A stretch of 64,000 nt of DNA. It comes from Hirundichthys speculiger. Taxonomy: Eukaryota > Chordata > Actinopteri > Beloniformes > Exocoetidae. The position numbers and the translations under genes were made by a program. Below, piece after piece: positions 36,543-48,985 of this stretch. Every line of letters starts with the position of its first letter. Within the stretch, counting starts at the first letter, position 1. The notes below the pieces were generated by a model. The model ran no database searches. It was not told the origin of the DNA and saw only the letters and a program-made list of their open reading frames with translations. The stretch spans positions 3,190,289 to 3,254,288 of the forward strand of contig JAGFBZ010000261.1 in assembly GCA_018398805.1 (NCBI GenBank), in the 5' to 3' direction.

Positions 36543-37958
36543 TAGGGATGCAACGGTACTTGGTAAAATATAGTACGGTTCGTTACGATCTGCACGAGAC
36601 ATGGGACGATATGCTTTTATGTCCCATGGTATTTATGTTCCAATAACTTTGCATTGGACTTGCACGTGAGCGTGCGTGCCTTTTAGGCAACAGGCCCGGC
36701 ACTGCACGTCAATGTCCACTCGCCTCCGCTCACTCACAGTGACCAGCCGATCACACTTTGGCAGATTGGCTGCAGGTCATAGACGAAAAAGAAAAAAAAC
36801 CAAGCAGGCATGACCAGCGGTAGCGGAGAAATTTGGAAAAACTTTTTTTAATCACTGGTATTTGCTGTTGAATACACCGGCAAGGGAGTGAAACAGTTAA
36901 CAGAACGCAATCTTCCACCTCCCTAAACTCACCATCTTACCTGCATAAGATCCAGTTGTTATCAGTTGTGCGTCTTGCACAGCAGATGTGCTTTTTAAAA
37001 TACTGCAGAATGAATCATTGGTTGCGGATTTAGAGATCACGAACAATTAATGTTCCTGTCCCTCCTCGACCACCAACAGTTTCAGACATATCGGAAATAA
37101 ATTCCCGCATCCAACCTTTTCCAGCTTGACATCAGATCTCTTGGTTTCCTCCACAGCAGACATCTGAATGAGATCATGCCACAGCTGTACAGACTGACAT
37201 GTCTGTCCGTGACTATTCCGACATCCACCACAAATGCTGACCGGACATCCTCTGACCTCAAGAAAATAAAAACGTATGCAAGTAATACAGTGATGCATAA
37301 TCGCGAGGTAGAGCTGTTTGTGCACGTCCATATGTGACCAGTTGGACGCACATTTATTCCATTTGGACGCGCTCTTTTACGCGCCGACATGCGAGTTGCA
37401 CTTTCCGCAACTTGGTATCTTGCGATCGCGGGTTTTGGGTAGAGGGTGGCCTGAAACTGTACCGAATCCGTACCGAAACCGTGACACTGTCATGGCCTAG
37501 ATCGGCCATGATCGATTTCTGCATATTCTGTGTGTTTTGTCAAGTTGGCGTCTCTCCATGTGCTTCCTGTTTTATTTTGAAGGTCTGTCTTGTCTTCGTG
37601 GTGTTCAGCTTTTCTTCCTCCCCCTTGTCAGCCTGATTGTTCACACCTGCCTCACGTTTGTTCCTGTGTGTTTATAAGTCCTGTCACTCCCTTTCTGTTT
37701 GCTGTCCATTGTCGTCCTTATCCCCTGCATGTCGGTCTGCGTCACCTTGTGTTCTTCACCCCCAGTTCCAGGAAGTTAAGTTTGTATTTTTTAATTTTTG
37801 CATTTTTGTATTTTGAATTTCTTGTTAAATAAAGTCCTTTTTGTTTTCTTAAACCTCCTGCATCTTGGGTCCTCCTTCCACTCCCCGCCTCTTCCGTGAC
37901 AGACACAAAAACTGCGGTACAGACCGTACCGTGAGCCACCAGCACCGTTGCACCCCTA
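36543..37958 (+). mobile_element. hAT element inserted in the L1 spacer
   Basis: Inverted ends TAGGGATGCAACGG and CCGTTGCACCCCTA, with flanks GTTTGATC (36535-36542) and GTTTGACA (37959-37966), an 8-bp duplication with two changes. On the plus strand at about 37100-37290 a dimerisation-domain relic is visible (LTCLSVTIPTSTTNADR, then LKKIKTYAS), of the ZMYM6/TTF-finger hAT kind. It contains a solo LTR at 37488-37901. Confidence 0.87.
37488..37901 (+). mobile_element. Solo LTR with 5-bp target duplication
   Basis: 414 bp starting TGTCATGGCC and ending TTCCGTGACA (TG...CA), flanked by GACAC at 37483-37487 and 37902-37906. It contains a TATA-like TTTATAAGTCC (about 37669) and AATAAAGTCC (37828), as expected for U3 and R. 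It formed by recombination between two LTRs after insertion into the hAT element. Confidence 0.88.
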
Positions 37959-37966
37959 GTTTGACA

Positions 37967-38460
37967 ACAAAGTTCAGACAACAAGGACTGTCAAAGCCAC
38001 ATCAGTTATTTGTGAGGATGGTCTATTTACTTTTAATTTTTACTATTCTCTCTTCCTCACTGTTTTGTCTTATATTCAATTATATAAGTTACTTACTCAA
38101 CAAGGAATGTCAAAGACACAATAGTCATTCGTGTGGACAATGATGGTAGTATTTCATTTAATTATTTTCCCCCCTGTTTTGCATTATGCCTGATCATAAT
38201 ATAAGTTCAGACAACAAAGACTGTCAAAACCACATCAGTTATCTGTGAGGACAGTCTATTTAATTTATCCCCCCCCCCTTTTTTTTTTTTTATTTTCTCT
38301 CCCTCACTGTTCAGTTTTATGTTAGATCATAATATATGATAATTCCACAACAGGGTCTGTAAAAGACACAATAGTTATTTGTGTGGACTGGAAGGTGATA
38401 TTTTACTTTATTGTTATTGATAAAGTAATAGAGGCGGTAATAAAGACGGTTACTGATTTG
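37967..38460. repeat. Imperfect ~115-bp repeats in the L1 spacer, dimer period ~231 bp
   Basis: The unit containing ACAACAAGGACTGTCAAAGC, CACATCAGTTATTTGTGAGG and a TCACTGTT block recurs at about 37974, 38096, 38205 and 38345. Units 1 and 3 resemble each other more than 2 and 4, indicating a higher-order dimer. The left flank of the hAT insertion (36520-36542) carries the end of another unit. Confidence 0.75.
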
Positions 38461-38856
38461 CAGTAGGCTTGACCAATATAAACCTAATTCTTGGAAGGAC
38501 AGCTGTTTGATTAATGGCTGGCCTAACTATGGCAGCTTGTCATTCCTGCCACATTTTCCTAATCTCATTTTCCATTAATGCTTTAAATGTTCCTCTGTTT
38601 ATTACCACCTCTTGGTTCCTGCAGACTGCATACTAACTTAGTTAGCAGTCAGGCTACCTACTAAGCCATGTGCCATTACCTCTGTTCAGGGGTTGTTTGT
38701 GCGATTTCCAGATCAGGGGGAGGTCGTCATAGGGATATAGGATACATACTTATTTGTCTGTTTCTCTCTACATCAACACAGCATACCTTTTTCTTGTCTC
38801 CCCACCTCTAGGACCTTTTGTTACTACGTCACCCTAGTGTTTACTTAAAACACAAT

Positions 38857-41800
38857 ATGACTTCACAAATTATCTGTGCGCTCTGCACCACACGCCTCAT
38901 TAGCTGGAATATAAAAGGGATGAATCACCCAATCAAACGTACCCATGTCTTCACACATCTAAAATCCTTAGATCCAGACATAATTTGCTTACAGGAGACT
39001 GGCCAGTGAGCGCTCCAAATTAGAAAGAGTCTGGGTTAATCAAATATTCTGCTCTAACTACGGGGCCAGAACCAGAGGGGTGGCAATATTGATTAAAGGG
39101 GGACCCCTTTTGTCCCATCTCAAGTTATCTCTGATTCTAATGGACGATATACCAGTCTCAGGGAAACTGTTCGGCACTCCAATTATCCTGGCAGTCCAAA
39201 CTAGGACAATCCGCAGTTTTTCTCACGCCTTATAATGAAGTTGCCAGATATTGATTCACACCATCTGGTATTGGGGGGAGACTTCAGCTGTGTTCTTGAC
39301 CCACTTCTGGACAGGTCCAGGACTGGGGCTGGAACCAAAATCTCTAAGTCCGGGGAGGTGCTTCTGTCCTTTCTTAATGACTATGGGCTACTGGATCCTT
39401 GGAGGGGCTCCAACCTGGCAACCAGGCAGTACTCTTTTTACTCCCCAGGGCACAAGTTTTACTCTAGAATAGATTATTTCATTATTGATGACAGATCTCT
39501 CTCTTTTGTCAAGCACTCAAAATATCATAGCATTATTATATCAGACCACTGCCCCCTGCAATTGGACCTGCATCTGCCTAGTACAAAACACAGAACGTGG
39601 CGCTTTGATCCATTGCTACTAGCTGATAAGGATTTCACCAAATTTATTAACAGTCAAATAGACTACTTCTTTGAGCTCAATACAACTCCAGAGGTGACAT
39701 ATAGCACCAGCTGGGAGGCATTTAATGCTTATATAAGAGGGAAAATAATCTCCTACTCAGCCAACTTGCAATCAAAGCGTCATTTGCAACTTAATGTTCT
39801 GTCCAGACAGATAGCAGACCTCGATCGTAGGGCCTTCTCTGATCCTTCTGATTTTAATCTGCACAAAAAGCATCTACTACTGCAGTCGGAGTATGATTGC
39901 ATTTCCATCAGAGACACAGAACGGCTCCTTTTTAAATTGAAGCAAACACATTACGAACACAGTGATAAAGCAGGCAGACTCCTCGCCCACCAACTACGTC
40001 AGAAATGATCTAAGACCACTATCCCCGAAATTCGTATTGCACCAGATAAAACCACCACCCACCCACAGCTGATTAATGATCAATTCAGACATTACTACGC
40101 AGATATTTATACATCTGAGGCTAATGCTAACACTGGGGAGATCCAAGAGTTCCTGGATGAACTTGACATCCCACAGATATACTATACTATACACAGACAT
40201 TCTATCTGCGAAGATAATGCCAGAAACAATGAATCAGGCTATAATAACAGTATTACTAAAGAAGGGCAAAGACCCCTTAGAATGCAGTGAGTACTGACCT
40301 ATTAGCCTACTTTGCTATGACTACAACATTTTTACAAAAATTTTAGCACGCCAACTGGAAACAGTCATCCCTGATCTCATCTCTCCTGATCAAACAGGTT
40401 TCATACCTGGTAGGCAATCTTTTTTTAATATGTGACGTCTTCTCAGCATACTTTATTCCAACCATTCTTCAGACACACCAGAAGTTCTGCTCTCCCTAGA
40501 TGCTGAAAAGCCTTTTGACCGCATTAAGTGGTCATATCTTTTCAAAGTGCTTGGTAGATTTGGTTTTGGCCCAGCATTTCTCACATGGATTGACCTAATT
40601 AACAGCACTCCGCAGGGATTTGCGCACACTAATTTTACAAATTCAAATTTCTTTTCTCTCCAATGTGGTGTGAGGCAGGGCTCCTGTTTGTCTCCTTTTC
40701 TGTTTAACTTAGAAATTGAACCCCTGGCCATAGCTCTCAGAGCTGACAATAGCGTGCCTGGAATTGTTAGGGGGAGCTTTACCCACAAGGTTTCACTTTA
40801 CGCTGATGACCTTCTTCTGTATCTTTCTAAACCTACAGATTCCATACCTTATATCATCCATCTCCTGGATGATGTTAAAAAAGGATATCTGGCTATAAAC
40901 TGAACCTTTCTAAAAGTGTTCTTTTTCCTATTAACAGCTTAGCACACAAACGTGATTATAATGCTTACTCATTTAGAGTGGACAGAGAATCCTTTACCTA
41001 CCTTGGTATTGCTGTCAAATACTCTTACAAGAATTTATATGAGACCAACTTCAAAAAGCTCCTTGAAAATATGAAACTCAATTTGAAACGTTGGTCTACC
41101 TTACCCATCTCCTTACCAGGCCGTGTTAACACTGTGAAAATGACTATCTTACCTCAATTTTTGTATGCATTTCAAATGGTACCACTGTTTCTCCATTTCT
41201 CCTTCTTTAAGGATCTACATTAACATATCTCATCATCTATTTGGAACAAATCTGTCCCAAGAGCAAGAAGGGCTATTTTAGAGATGCCTAAATCAGCTGG
41301 TGGACTCGCACTTCCCAACTTCATGTTATACTACTGGGCAGCCAACCTCTCCAAACTGCCCTATTGGATTACATCTTTCAGAACAGGGCAAAGCCCTTCT
41401 TGGGTTGCCATGGAAACTGAAATATGTCTCTCTTTTTTCACCAATACCTAGCCTTTGTACTTCCTTTTCCAAGAAATCTAATTATTCTTCTTCAAACCCT
41501 GTGACAAAACAATCTCTCAGGATATGGCGTCAATTCAGGAAACACTTTAACCTGACCCATACAAGTGGCTTCATGCCCCTGACTCATAACGATATTTTTA
41601 CTGTTGCACAATTCGATTCAGCCTTCCATTCTTGGTATGACAATGGCATAGTGTTCTTTAAAGATCTATTTGTAGGTGGCACCTTCATTTCATTTGAGAC
41701 CTTGCATAAGAATTTTACATTACCCCAGGCCCACTTCTTCAGGTACCTACAGGTAGTTTTGCTAGGGAACGCTACCCATTCCCACACCAACCTGATACCA

Positions 41801-42493
41801 ATTTGGCTGACAAAATATTAAGGTGCGATCCAACCCTTAAGGGCAACATCTCATTTATATATAACATCATTCTTAATCTCAGTATACCTACACTAGAGAA
41901 GACTGGATGCGCCTGGGAACAGAACCTTGAAGCCCAAATCTCAGCACAGACCTGGGAAGGTAGCCTAGACTCCATCCATACTTCTTCACTGTGTCTTAGA
42001 CATAAGACACAGAGAACACAATTTAAGATCTTACATAGACTTCACTTCTCTTGTGACCGGTTGACTGCCATCTACCCAAACGTGGACCCTCACTGCTTAC
42101 AATGTCATCAAGGCACAGCTACTGTTGGGCACATGTTCTGCTCCTGCCCAGCACTGACAAATTTCTGGACCCGGATATTTGAGGCTTTAACACTTATGTG
42201 GCAGGCCCATCCCACCAGATCCCATCACCGCTGTCTTTGGTGTTACAGCTGGGGATGTTCAGATTTATAAATCCCAAGTGCATGCCATTGCATTTTCTTC
42301 ACTTTTAGCCAGGAGACTTATTTTACAGCAGTGGAAATCTGCAACTCCCCCATCTTACCTCTGCTGGGTGAGGGAAGTCCTTGCTTTTCTACCCCTGGAA
42401 AAACTTAGATACTCTAGGAGTAAATCCTCAAACAGATTTTATAACACCTGGAGTCCTTTCCTACAATTCACAGATAATCTACCCTTTTCTTAA
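38857..42493 (+). pseudogene. L1 ORF2 (endonuclease, reverse transcriptase, Cys-rich end), broken
   Basis: Starts MTSQIICALCTTRLISWNIK, followed by the APE-type endonuclease (PDIICLQET, LVLGGDFSCVLDP, IISDHCPLQLDL). RT motifs: YRPISLLCYD, DQTGFIPGRQS, FDRIKWSYLF, GVRQGSCLSPFLFN and the catalytic YADDLLLYLS (about 40798). The C-terminal part ends with a Cys/His cluster (PHCLQCHQGT, GHMFCSCPA, about 42090-42150). Open stretches: 39235-40008, 40547-40903, 41300-41821, 41803-42270 and 42278-42493. Near 40165 a segment of the RT N-terminus seems lost. LDAEKAFDR is expected but LDAEKPFDR is read. Confidence 0.88.
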
Positions 42494-43044
42494 TCGTCAA
42501 TTTCACATATGACAGTCAAATTGATGGGAAGCCTGGCGCAACAAAATTACTACATACTTACTATGTACGGACAGTCATTCACTAACAATCTCATAGGGTG
42601 TCTATTAGCGTCCTAAACCTAGCTTTAAATGCGGCAGACTTTTTTTTAAATTTCATGTTATTTATTTATTCTTTTCTTTTTTTCATTCATTTACTTATTT
42701 ACTTATCTTTTTTATAAAGTACTTTCTCTTTGACTGTGTATGTGCGTGTATGTATTATGTGTGGGTGGGTGGGTGGGCTTGGGGTTGTTGTTTGTGTAAT
42801 TGTACTGTGAAAACTTTGAAAAATTAAAGTTAAAAAAAAGTATGAGTGTAAGTCTTAGTATTAATGTACTCAGTCTAAGACTTTTGTTCATACTATTCAG
42901 TATCAGCCAAGTATACCCCACTATACTATTAAGTAAGTGAAAAAAAATATAGTTTATAAAAAGTCACCTTCAAGTATACTTCCTCAGTTTTATAAAAAAT
43001 AAGTATACTCATAGTGCACTTGAATAAACTTCTTTACTGTGCCA

Positions 43045-43710
43045 TCTGCAAGATGCCACCTAAAGCACCAACATGCAAAAAGGAAGCCATATTTGAATGT
43101 GGTCCAGAAGAGCCATCATGTCCTGGACCAAGACTCATTTAAAAAGGACTGGTTCAAAGTGGGAAAGTGTTCTATGGTCAGAGGAGTCCAAATGTGATAT
43201 TCTTGTTGATAATCAGGGAGACCATATCCTCTGGGCTAAAGAGCAGGAAGACCTTCTGTTATCAGCATTCAGTTCAAAAGCCAGCATCTCTGATGGTATG
43301 GGGGTGCATAAGTTCATACAGTATGGGCAGCCGGCATGTTTTGGGAGGAACTATAAATGCTGAAAGGAATATAAAAGGTTTTAGAGCAACATATGCCCTC
43401 CTCCAGATGATGTTTTCTTTCAGGCAAGACCTTGTGCATTTCAGCAGGACAATGCAAAACCACACACTACAGCGATTACAACAGTATGGTTTTGTCTGAG
43501 ACGAGTCCAGGTACTGAATCATCCAGCCTGCAGTCCAGATCTTTCACCTATAGAGAACATTTGGCGCATCATTAAACAAAAAATGTGACAAAGACAACCA
43601 CAAACCCTTCAGCAGCTGGAAACCTAGATCAGACTAGAAAGGGACCAAATTCCAACAACAAAACTTGAGAAACTTATACCAGCAGCAGTCTGTGCTATCA
43701 ACAAATGAAA
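43045..43710 (+). mobile_element. Tc1/mariner-type transposase relic
   Basis: Plus-strand fragments in shifting frames: SKWESVLWSEESK (about 43160), a frame rich in Gly/Ser (SISDGMGVHKF), FQQDNAKPHTTAI (about 43440-43480) and CSPDLSPIENIWRIIKQKM (about 43530-43590). These are three parts of a DD34E-type catalytic domain. Frameshifts and a stop kill it. No clear TIRs were found at its edges. Confidence 0.78.
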
Positions 43711-44722
43711 GAAACAGAAATATAACTAATGTATTTATTCCTTGTATTGTTTCTCTCATCCTGCTCTTAAGGATGGCACATTTATATCATTTAGCTTGGT
43801 CTGACATATTTTTAGGCCTTTTTATTTTATTTTACCTTATTTCATTTTTCTACTGATGTTTTAACTTATCTTGCTTTTACTTTGGGGCCATCTCCTTTGT
43901 TCTGTCGTCACTTTGTCTTGTCTTGTGTTGTTTTGTGTGTGTTACCAACACAAGAGAATTCACTCACTGTAAACTGAATTTTCCTAGGGGTACAATAACT
44001 ATTCTGAAGTCCAAAGTTTGCTTTATTTTCATTCATTTTATTTAGCAGAGAGTTCATGAGTACAGACAATTTCACTTGCGTTCTGTGGTTTCATATTAAA
44101 GAGTTTGTTGTTCAAACTGCAATAAACTGTTACTGCAGTATTTTTTTTTCTGGATCTGCTGTGTGCCAATGTCAAAGACACATACAGAGCTACTGCCTTA
44201 CCACTACTTTCTTTTTTTTTTTTTTTAAATATATATATTCGTGTTATTGATGAGCTGATGAGATTCTTGGAGGATGAATAAAGTACCTCTAATCTAATCT
44301 AAATTAAGTCATACTCTCAAAAAAATAAGGTTTCAATTTGTATGGAGTTTTTTTCAGTAGAAATTATGCAAAACAAGAAGTTAGAATCCCTAGAATTAAG
44401 TAATTTGCCAACATAATATTAACAATGGATTAGAATTAAAATTAAGTTGTTTTATTGTAAACATTAAACCAAATGATGTAGGTTGTACCAAACAAATTGA
44501 GTTAGATGAGTTAGACCAACTTCAAAAGGAATAACTTCAAAAAATTACTAGGCAATTATCTTAGCTTTTTCAAGTTGAGCTAGTACATAAAATACACAAT
44601 TTTTATCCACTCATGATGTAATATGTCAGGAGTTTTCAAACATATTAAGGCCATCAGAAAACCGATTCATTAGGGATGACAATAATAATAATAATAACTT
44701 GAAAAGCACTTGTATAGCGCAG
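43711..44722. other. No gene; LINE-like 3' tail at about 44255-44310
   Basis: AT-rich. GAGGATGAATAAAGTACCTC followed by repeated TCTAA units looks like a LINE 3' tail. An AAT microsatellite lies at 44680-44697. Nothing else is supported. Confidence 0.4.
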
Positions 44723-45130
44723 ACCTCCGCCAAGCACAAAAATTCCCCCATATAGCGATTTACAGATTGCAATAAAATCCGCCTTCTATTCTAGATCAGA
44801 TCCGGATCAGCCTTTGAAATTTGATAGAGGTTCCCATTGTCAATCCCTGAGTCGAATTTCATGAGTTTTGGGCAATAATTAATGGAGATATTGAAAAAAC
44901 AAAAAATTTGGCCCCATTTACTGCAATGTTATCAAAAATTTGAAAGTGATCCAGAATCCAGGATCTTTTCCGGATCACACCCAAAATGAAATCAGTTCTT
45001 TCGTTTCACATTTCTGACAATTCCTGAAAATTTCCTCAAAACCCATCCATAACTTTTTGAGTTATCTTGAACACAGTCAAACAGACAGACAGATAAACAC
45101 CGGCAAAAACATAACCTCCTTGGTGGAGGT
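44723..45130. mobile_element. MITE-like element with ACCTCCGCCAAG ends
   Basis: Left end ACCTCCGCCAAG, right end CTTGGTGGAGGT, inverted over 12 bp. Inside are AACAGACAGACAGATAAAC and TCCATAACTTTTTGAGTTAT, phrases common to a widespread animal repeat of this layout. No ORF. The GAA/AAT microsatellite and the retroviral LTR follow directly. Confidence 0.6.
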
Positions 45131-45169
45131 AATAATAATAATAATAAGAAGAAGAAGAAGAAGAAGAAG
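45131..45169. repeat. (AAT)n(AAG)n microsatellite, target of the retrovirus
   Basis: AAT units turning into AAG units; the last five bases (AGAAG, 45165-45169) are the left target duplication of the retroviral insertion. Confidence 0.9.
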
Positions 45170-45844
45170 TGTCATGGAAGAATTTGAATACAACAAAGAA
45201 CTCAGAGATGAAAAGGGTGTTCTGCGAGAATTTGAATAGAGACTGTCTAGGTGTTAACTCCCTTTTCTCTGAACTTCTCCAGACGAAAGGAGTTGACACC
45301 TCTATCAGTGTATTGTGACAATTTTCCCAGAGAAGAAGCTAATCATATGGAGGGGAAAACCTTTTCCCCCGCACCTACCAAACGCATATCCTCCCCCTTT
45401 GGTCTTTTGAAACTGTCTTCACATTCCCCAAATGTTTATTGAACCAGTTCCTGCCTTTGATCAACAAGGATCTCTTTGCTGCAAGACATGTAAATTGACC
45501 AACCAGTTCCTGCCTTTTGGTCAATAAGACTTCCTTGTGTAAGAGATGTAAATTGTCTTTTGATCAATAAGACTTCCTTGTGTAAGAGATGTAAATTGCC
45601 TTTTGGTGAATAAGCCTTCTTTGTGTAAGAGATGTAATTTGCCTTTTGGTCTGTCAGGCCACTAATATATAAGAGATGTTAATTTGTACTGACACAGACT
45701 CAATCATCCAGACTACGTGCTGTATGATTGACTCTCGCTGTGCGCTCAGCTGAAATAAACCTGGTTAAGAGTTTGAGCTCTGCTGTTGCATTTTGTTAAG
45801 GATCTATAATTTTAATTTGTGCAATTAATAAAATTGCCACAACA
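45170..45844 (+). repeat. 5' LTR of the endogenous retrovirus
   Basis: Starts TGTCATGG, ends GCCACAACA. A tandem-repeat block (45447-45690) leads into TATATAAG (45665-45672), and a polyadenylation signal AATAAA lies at 45754-45759. Only two positions differ from the 3' LTR: A45665 versus G49931 and T45704 versus C49970. Confidence 0.95.
45447..45690 (+). promoter_or_regulatory. U3 tandem repeats (~41-45 bp units) leading into the TATA box
   Basis: Five units of the form GACTTCCTTGTGTAAGAGATG plus TAAATTGCCTTTTGGTCAATA. The final unit is altered from TGTGTAAGAGATG to ATATATAAGAGATG, so the TATA box sits inside a diverged repeat unit. Direct repeats in U3 are commonly enhancers in retroviruses; activity here is inferred. 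The same block is at 49713-49956. Confidence 0.75.
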
Positions 45845-47340
45845 TTTGGCGTCATGAACAGGATTCCACGAGTGAAACTTTGTCGGAGAGGTCCCTGGTG
45901 GTTTGGCCGCCTTGAGGACAAATTACCTCAGCTCTACCATGATTGAAAATAATGTAGGGACCAGGACGAATCCGCTCCGACTTCGGGACACCGCTGGAAT
46001 CATCGGACCTCCTTAGGAGAACTCCGATCAGAGGCAACAGGGTGAGCTCCTTTTTAATTTAGGACTATCTGAGAGGACTGGTCTGATATTACGGTGAATC
46101 TGCAGACCTAAACGACCCTAGGAAATAAAATACGGTCTGAAGGATAAGTCTGTTGTATCTACGAAGCATTTATTGCAAAATAGAGGACAAGTAGACGCGG
46201 CATTTTAGCACTTTTGCGCCGGTGAAGGATCACGAAGGCAGAAAGGCCAGCAGGAGACGTCCTGACTGAAAATGGTAACAGATCTGTTCAGCCAGACAGT
46301 CCTCCAAGATACTCCAACCGGTAAAGACATGTCTTCAGGCCGGGTGGACTGATGGCGTGCGGGGAGGAGACGACCCCAGAGGATGTGATGACGCGTGAAA
46401 GGAGAAGTGAGACATCACAGACACACACAAACCTGCAGCTGCAGTAACACACACACATACTACAACTTATATTTTTCTCTGTAATGATGTTTGTAAGTCT
46501 TTTCCAGTTTTTAACTTGGATGTACAGGTGTATCTGAACCATTCATGGTAGATTCTGCACGACTCATCCTGTGTTAAAATCGTGTTTGACCTTCCTGCTC
46601 TTCTGAGAGGACGTTAAATTTTCTCAATTTCTGCATCTGGTCACCGCCAAAGAGAGACTTTTACTGTACCACTTCCTTGTTTCTCTCCAGGAACAGGAAG
46701 TTTTAAACATAGCTTTATTCTGTCAGATTTGTGTCCCATAAATCTTTTGGGAAGGGACCTAATGTATATTAAGGCTAAAAATCACATCAGGTGCTGAAGG
46801 TCTCCACATAACTCAGACCCTATCACATCCTGAAGAAGGTGATTATGAACACACCATGTTAAAGCATAATTATACCACTCCATCATATGCTTACCAAAAA
46901 ATTGGAGATGGCCCCTGACCTCTGAAAATTGGATGAATTTATGTCGTGCAAGGACACGACTAAATTCAGACTATATGAAGGAAGGGGATTTGCATTGCAT
47001 ATCTTTCTTTAGTCCAGGTGGCCAAGATCCAGAATAAGAGAGACACTTTTACAAAAAAAGTATGTATATAGATATATATTTATATATATGATATGTTAAC
47101 CCCGTGACCCTTCAGAGGATGAAACGGGTATAGGTAATGGATGGATGGATGGATGATACGTTAAGTGTTGTATGTATGTTTTGTGCTTTGTCTGTCTCAC
47201 TAACCCCCCCTTTTTGTTCCATTGTCCAAGCCATCTGATGCAGAGTGGCATGAGCTAGGACAATTTGTTTGTCAAGGGGACAGTGTAACTGATTGGAAAC
47301 CTACCCCCGATAAGGGTGTGTTCTATTCTCCCTGTGTTGT
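45845..47340 (+). other. Retroviral leader and non-coding remainder
   Basis: Primer-binding-site-like sequence, then a leader with a possible splice donor (AACAGGGTGAGCT, about 46038). I recognise no Gag-like reading frame in this 1.5 kb; stops are frequent in all frames. GGAT repeats follow a short RTE-like tail at about 47105-47155. Confidence 0.55.
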
Positions 47341-47539
47341 AGATGTATAAACAGACCATGAATGAAATGACTCAATGCCAGAAAACCGCGCGGCTGGTAG
47401 TTGATGACAATTTCATCTGTTTATCCTCCGAACTTTTCTCCTTTCCCCACATACCAGAAGCCCTGAAAGACGTGCCCCCCTCTGTGGAGGATGGTATGCC
47501 CCACCCCCGTGATCTGAGACACACCTCTCCCTAACCCTG

Positions 47540-48985
47540 ATTTGGTCCTCTTTGTTAATGGCTCATCCTTACTTCATCCCTCAAGGAAGAACTGTGTAGG
47601 ATTTGCTGTATGTTCTCATCTTTTTTGTCTTGTCCTCAGACCTGCTCAGACTGCTGAAGTTCTGATGGGAAGTCTGATGGTAAATGTGATACAGATCTCC
47701 GCTCTGTTAGATGCTATTCTGTTGCCTAAACAGATCTCTGTGGTGAAGTGTACAGCTCACACAGGCAAAATGACTTTGTCTCTAAGGGAAATGCTATGGC
47801 TGATGTTACTGCTAAAACTGCAGCACTTCAACCTCCTGATCCCATCATGCTGTCTACACACACCCAGACACCAGACCTCTCTTCACTCCCTGCTGTCCAG
47901 TCTTTTTCTACTCCCCAAGAAAGAGCCTTGTGGAAGTCACATGGCTGCTTCATCTCTCCTGAAGGAGTGTGGACATCCCCAGGCGGGAAGCCATGCCTTC
48001 CCAAACACTTCTTTCCTTGGTTTGCCAAATGGACACATGGGTTGGACCATGTATCCAAGGGAGGAATGCTGCAACAGATAACCTCCTTATGGTTCACAAA
48101 AGGCTTCACCACAGTGGCAGAAAACTATTGTAAAAAATGCCTCATCTGTGCATCCAATAATGCTGGCAGAGCCTTAAATATGAACCCCGCTGGTCACCCA
48201 CAAGCCAACCAACCCTTTGATCACCTAATGATGGATTTTATAGAATTAAGTCCATCAGAAGGTAAAAAATATTGTCTTGTGATTGTGGACATGTTTTCAA
48301 AATGGCTTGAGGCTTTTCCAGCCAAACATGCAGACAGCAGCGCAGTGGCAAAGGCCCTGTTGACAGAAATCATTCCAAGATGGGGAATTCCTGGAAGAAT
48401 TTCCAGTGACAATGGTACCCATTTTGTGAACAAAGCCCTCACAGAGGTGAGTGAAAGGTTAGGTTTTCATCTTAAAACCCACTGCTCCTACCACCCTGAG
48501 TCAGGAGGAGCAGTAGAGAGAAACGGTTCACTAAAATTAAACTGGCCAAATGCGCATGTGTAAACGGACAAAAACAATTCAAGTCCTTTTGAAATTCTGT
48601 TTGGACGACCATCCATGATTGGAATTGAACCCCCACAGTGGAGAGCTCTCTCTACTGACACATGTGACAGCAAAATGATTGTTTATTGCCAAAACCTGTC
48701 AAAAGCCCTATCACAGATGCAGACTGCAGTGAAAGCGTCCCTGCCAAGACCAGCTGAAGGCCCTCTACATCCTTTTGCGACCCGGTGATTGGATCCGAGC
48801 AAAAGGAACTTCGAAGGATGCACTGGAAATCTAAGGGGTGGCGAGGTCCATTCCAGATATTTCTCACCACCTATACGGCAGTAAAAATCACTGAAAGGGC
48901 CACCTGGACACACACAAGTCACTGCAGACGGTTCTCAGGTACTCCTCCTGAGAACCACAAAAAAACTGGTCTCTCAACACAAGGG
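47540..48985 (+). pseudogene. Retroviral pol remnant: RNase H end and integrase
   Basis: At about 47540-47610 a weak RNase H start (VLFVNGSSL, VGFAVCS) is followed by frame changes. An open frame at 47748-48563 holds the integrase: zinc-finger cysteines (NYCKKCLICAS, about 48125-48155), then the catalytic core. The triad is present: Asp (48234-48236), Asp in SDNGTH (48408-48410) and Glu (48516-48518), the last two 35 residues apart as in DD35E integrases. The frame stops at 48561-48563. The C-terminal part continues with stops and a frameshift near 48780. Retroviral pol cleaves and joins DNA; this copy cannot. Confidence 0.88.

Larger units (their letters stand above)
35414..42836 (+). mobile_element. 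L1-type LINE, near full length, with 16-bp target duplication
   Basis: Begins with a 5' UTR (35414-35560), then ORF1 (35561-36455), a spacer (enlarged by a hAT insertion), ORF2 (38857-42493), a 3' UTR and an A-rich end (GAAAAATTAAAGTTAAAAAA). The target duplication AAAGTATGAGTGTAAG at both ends proves target-primed insertion. Stops in both ORFs, a deletion in ORF2 and the hAT insertion make it inactive. Confidence 0.92.
34524..43038. mobile_element. TIR-like element rich in AGTATAC motifs, split by an L1
   Basis: 34524-35413 and 42853-43038 share an unusual motif (AAGTATACTT, AGTATAC) repeated many times and have ends CAGTAAACAC and (right) TTCTTTACTG that are roughly inverted. The L1 at 35414-42836 interrupts it with a target duplication, which shows the two parts were once continuous. 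No ORF and no clear target duplication of its own were found, so the superfamily is undetermined. Confidence 0.5.

Noticed and set aside
45447..45690. Regular repeats resembling a CRISPR array
   Set aside because: Direct tandem units without unique spacers, located in a retroviral U3 in a vertebrate genome.
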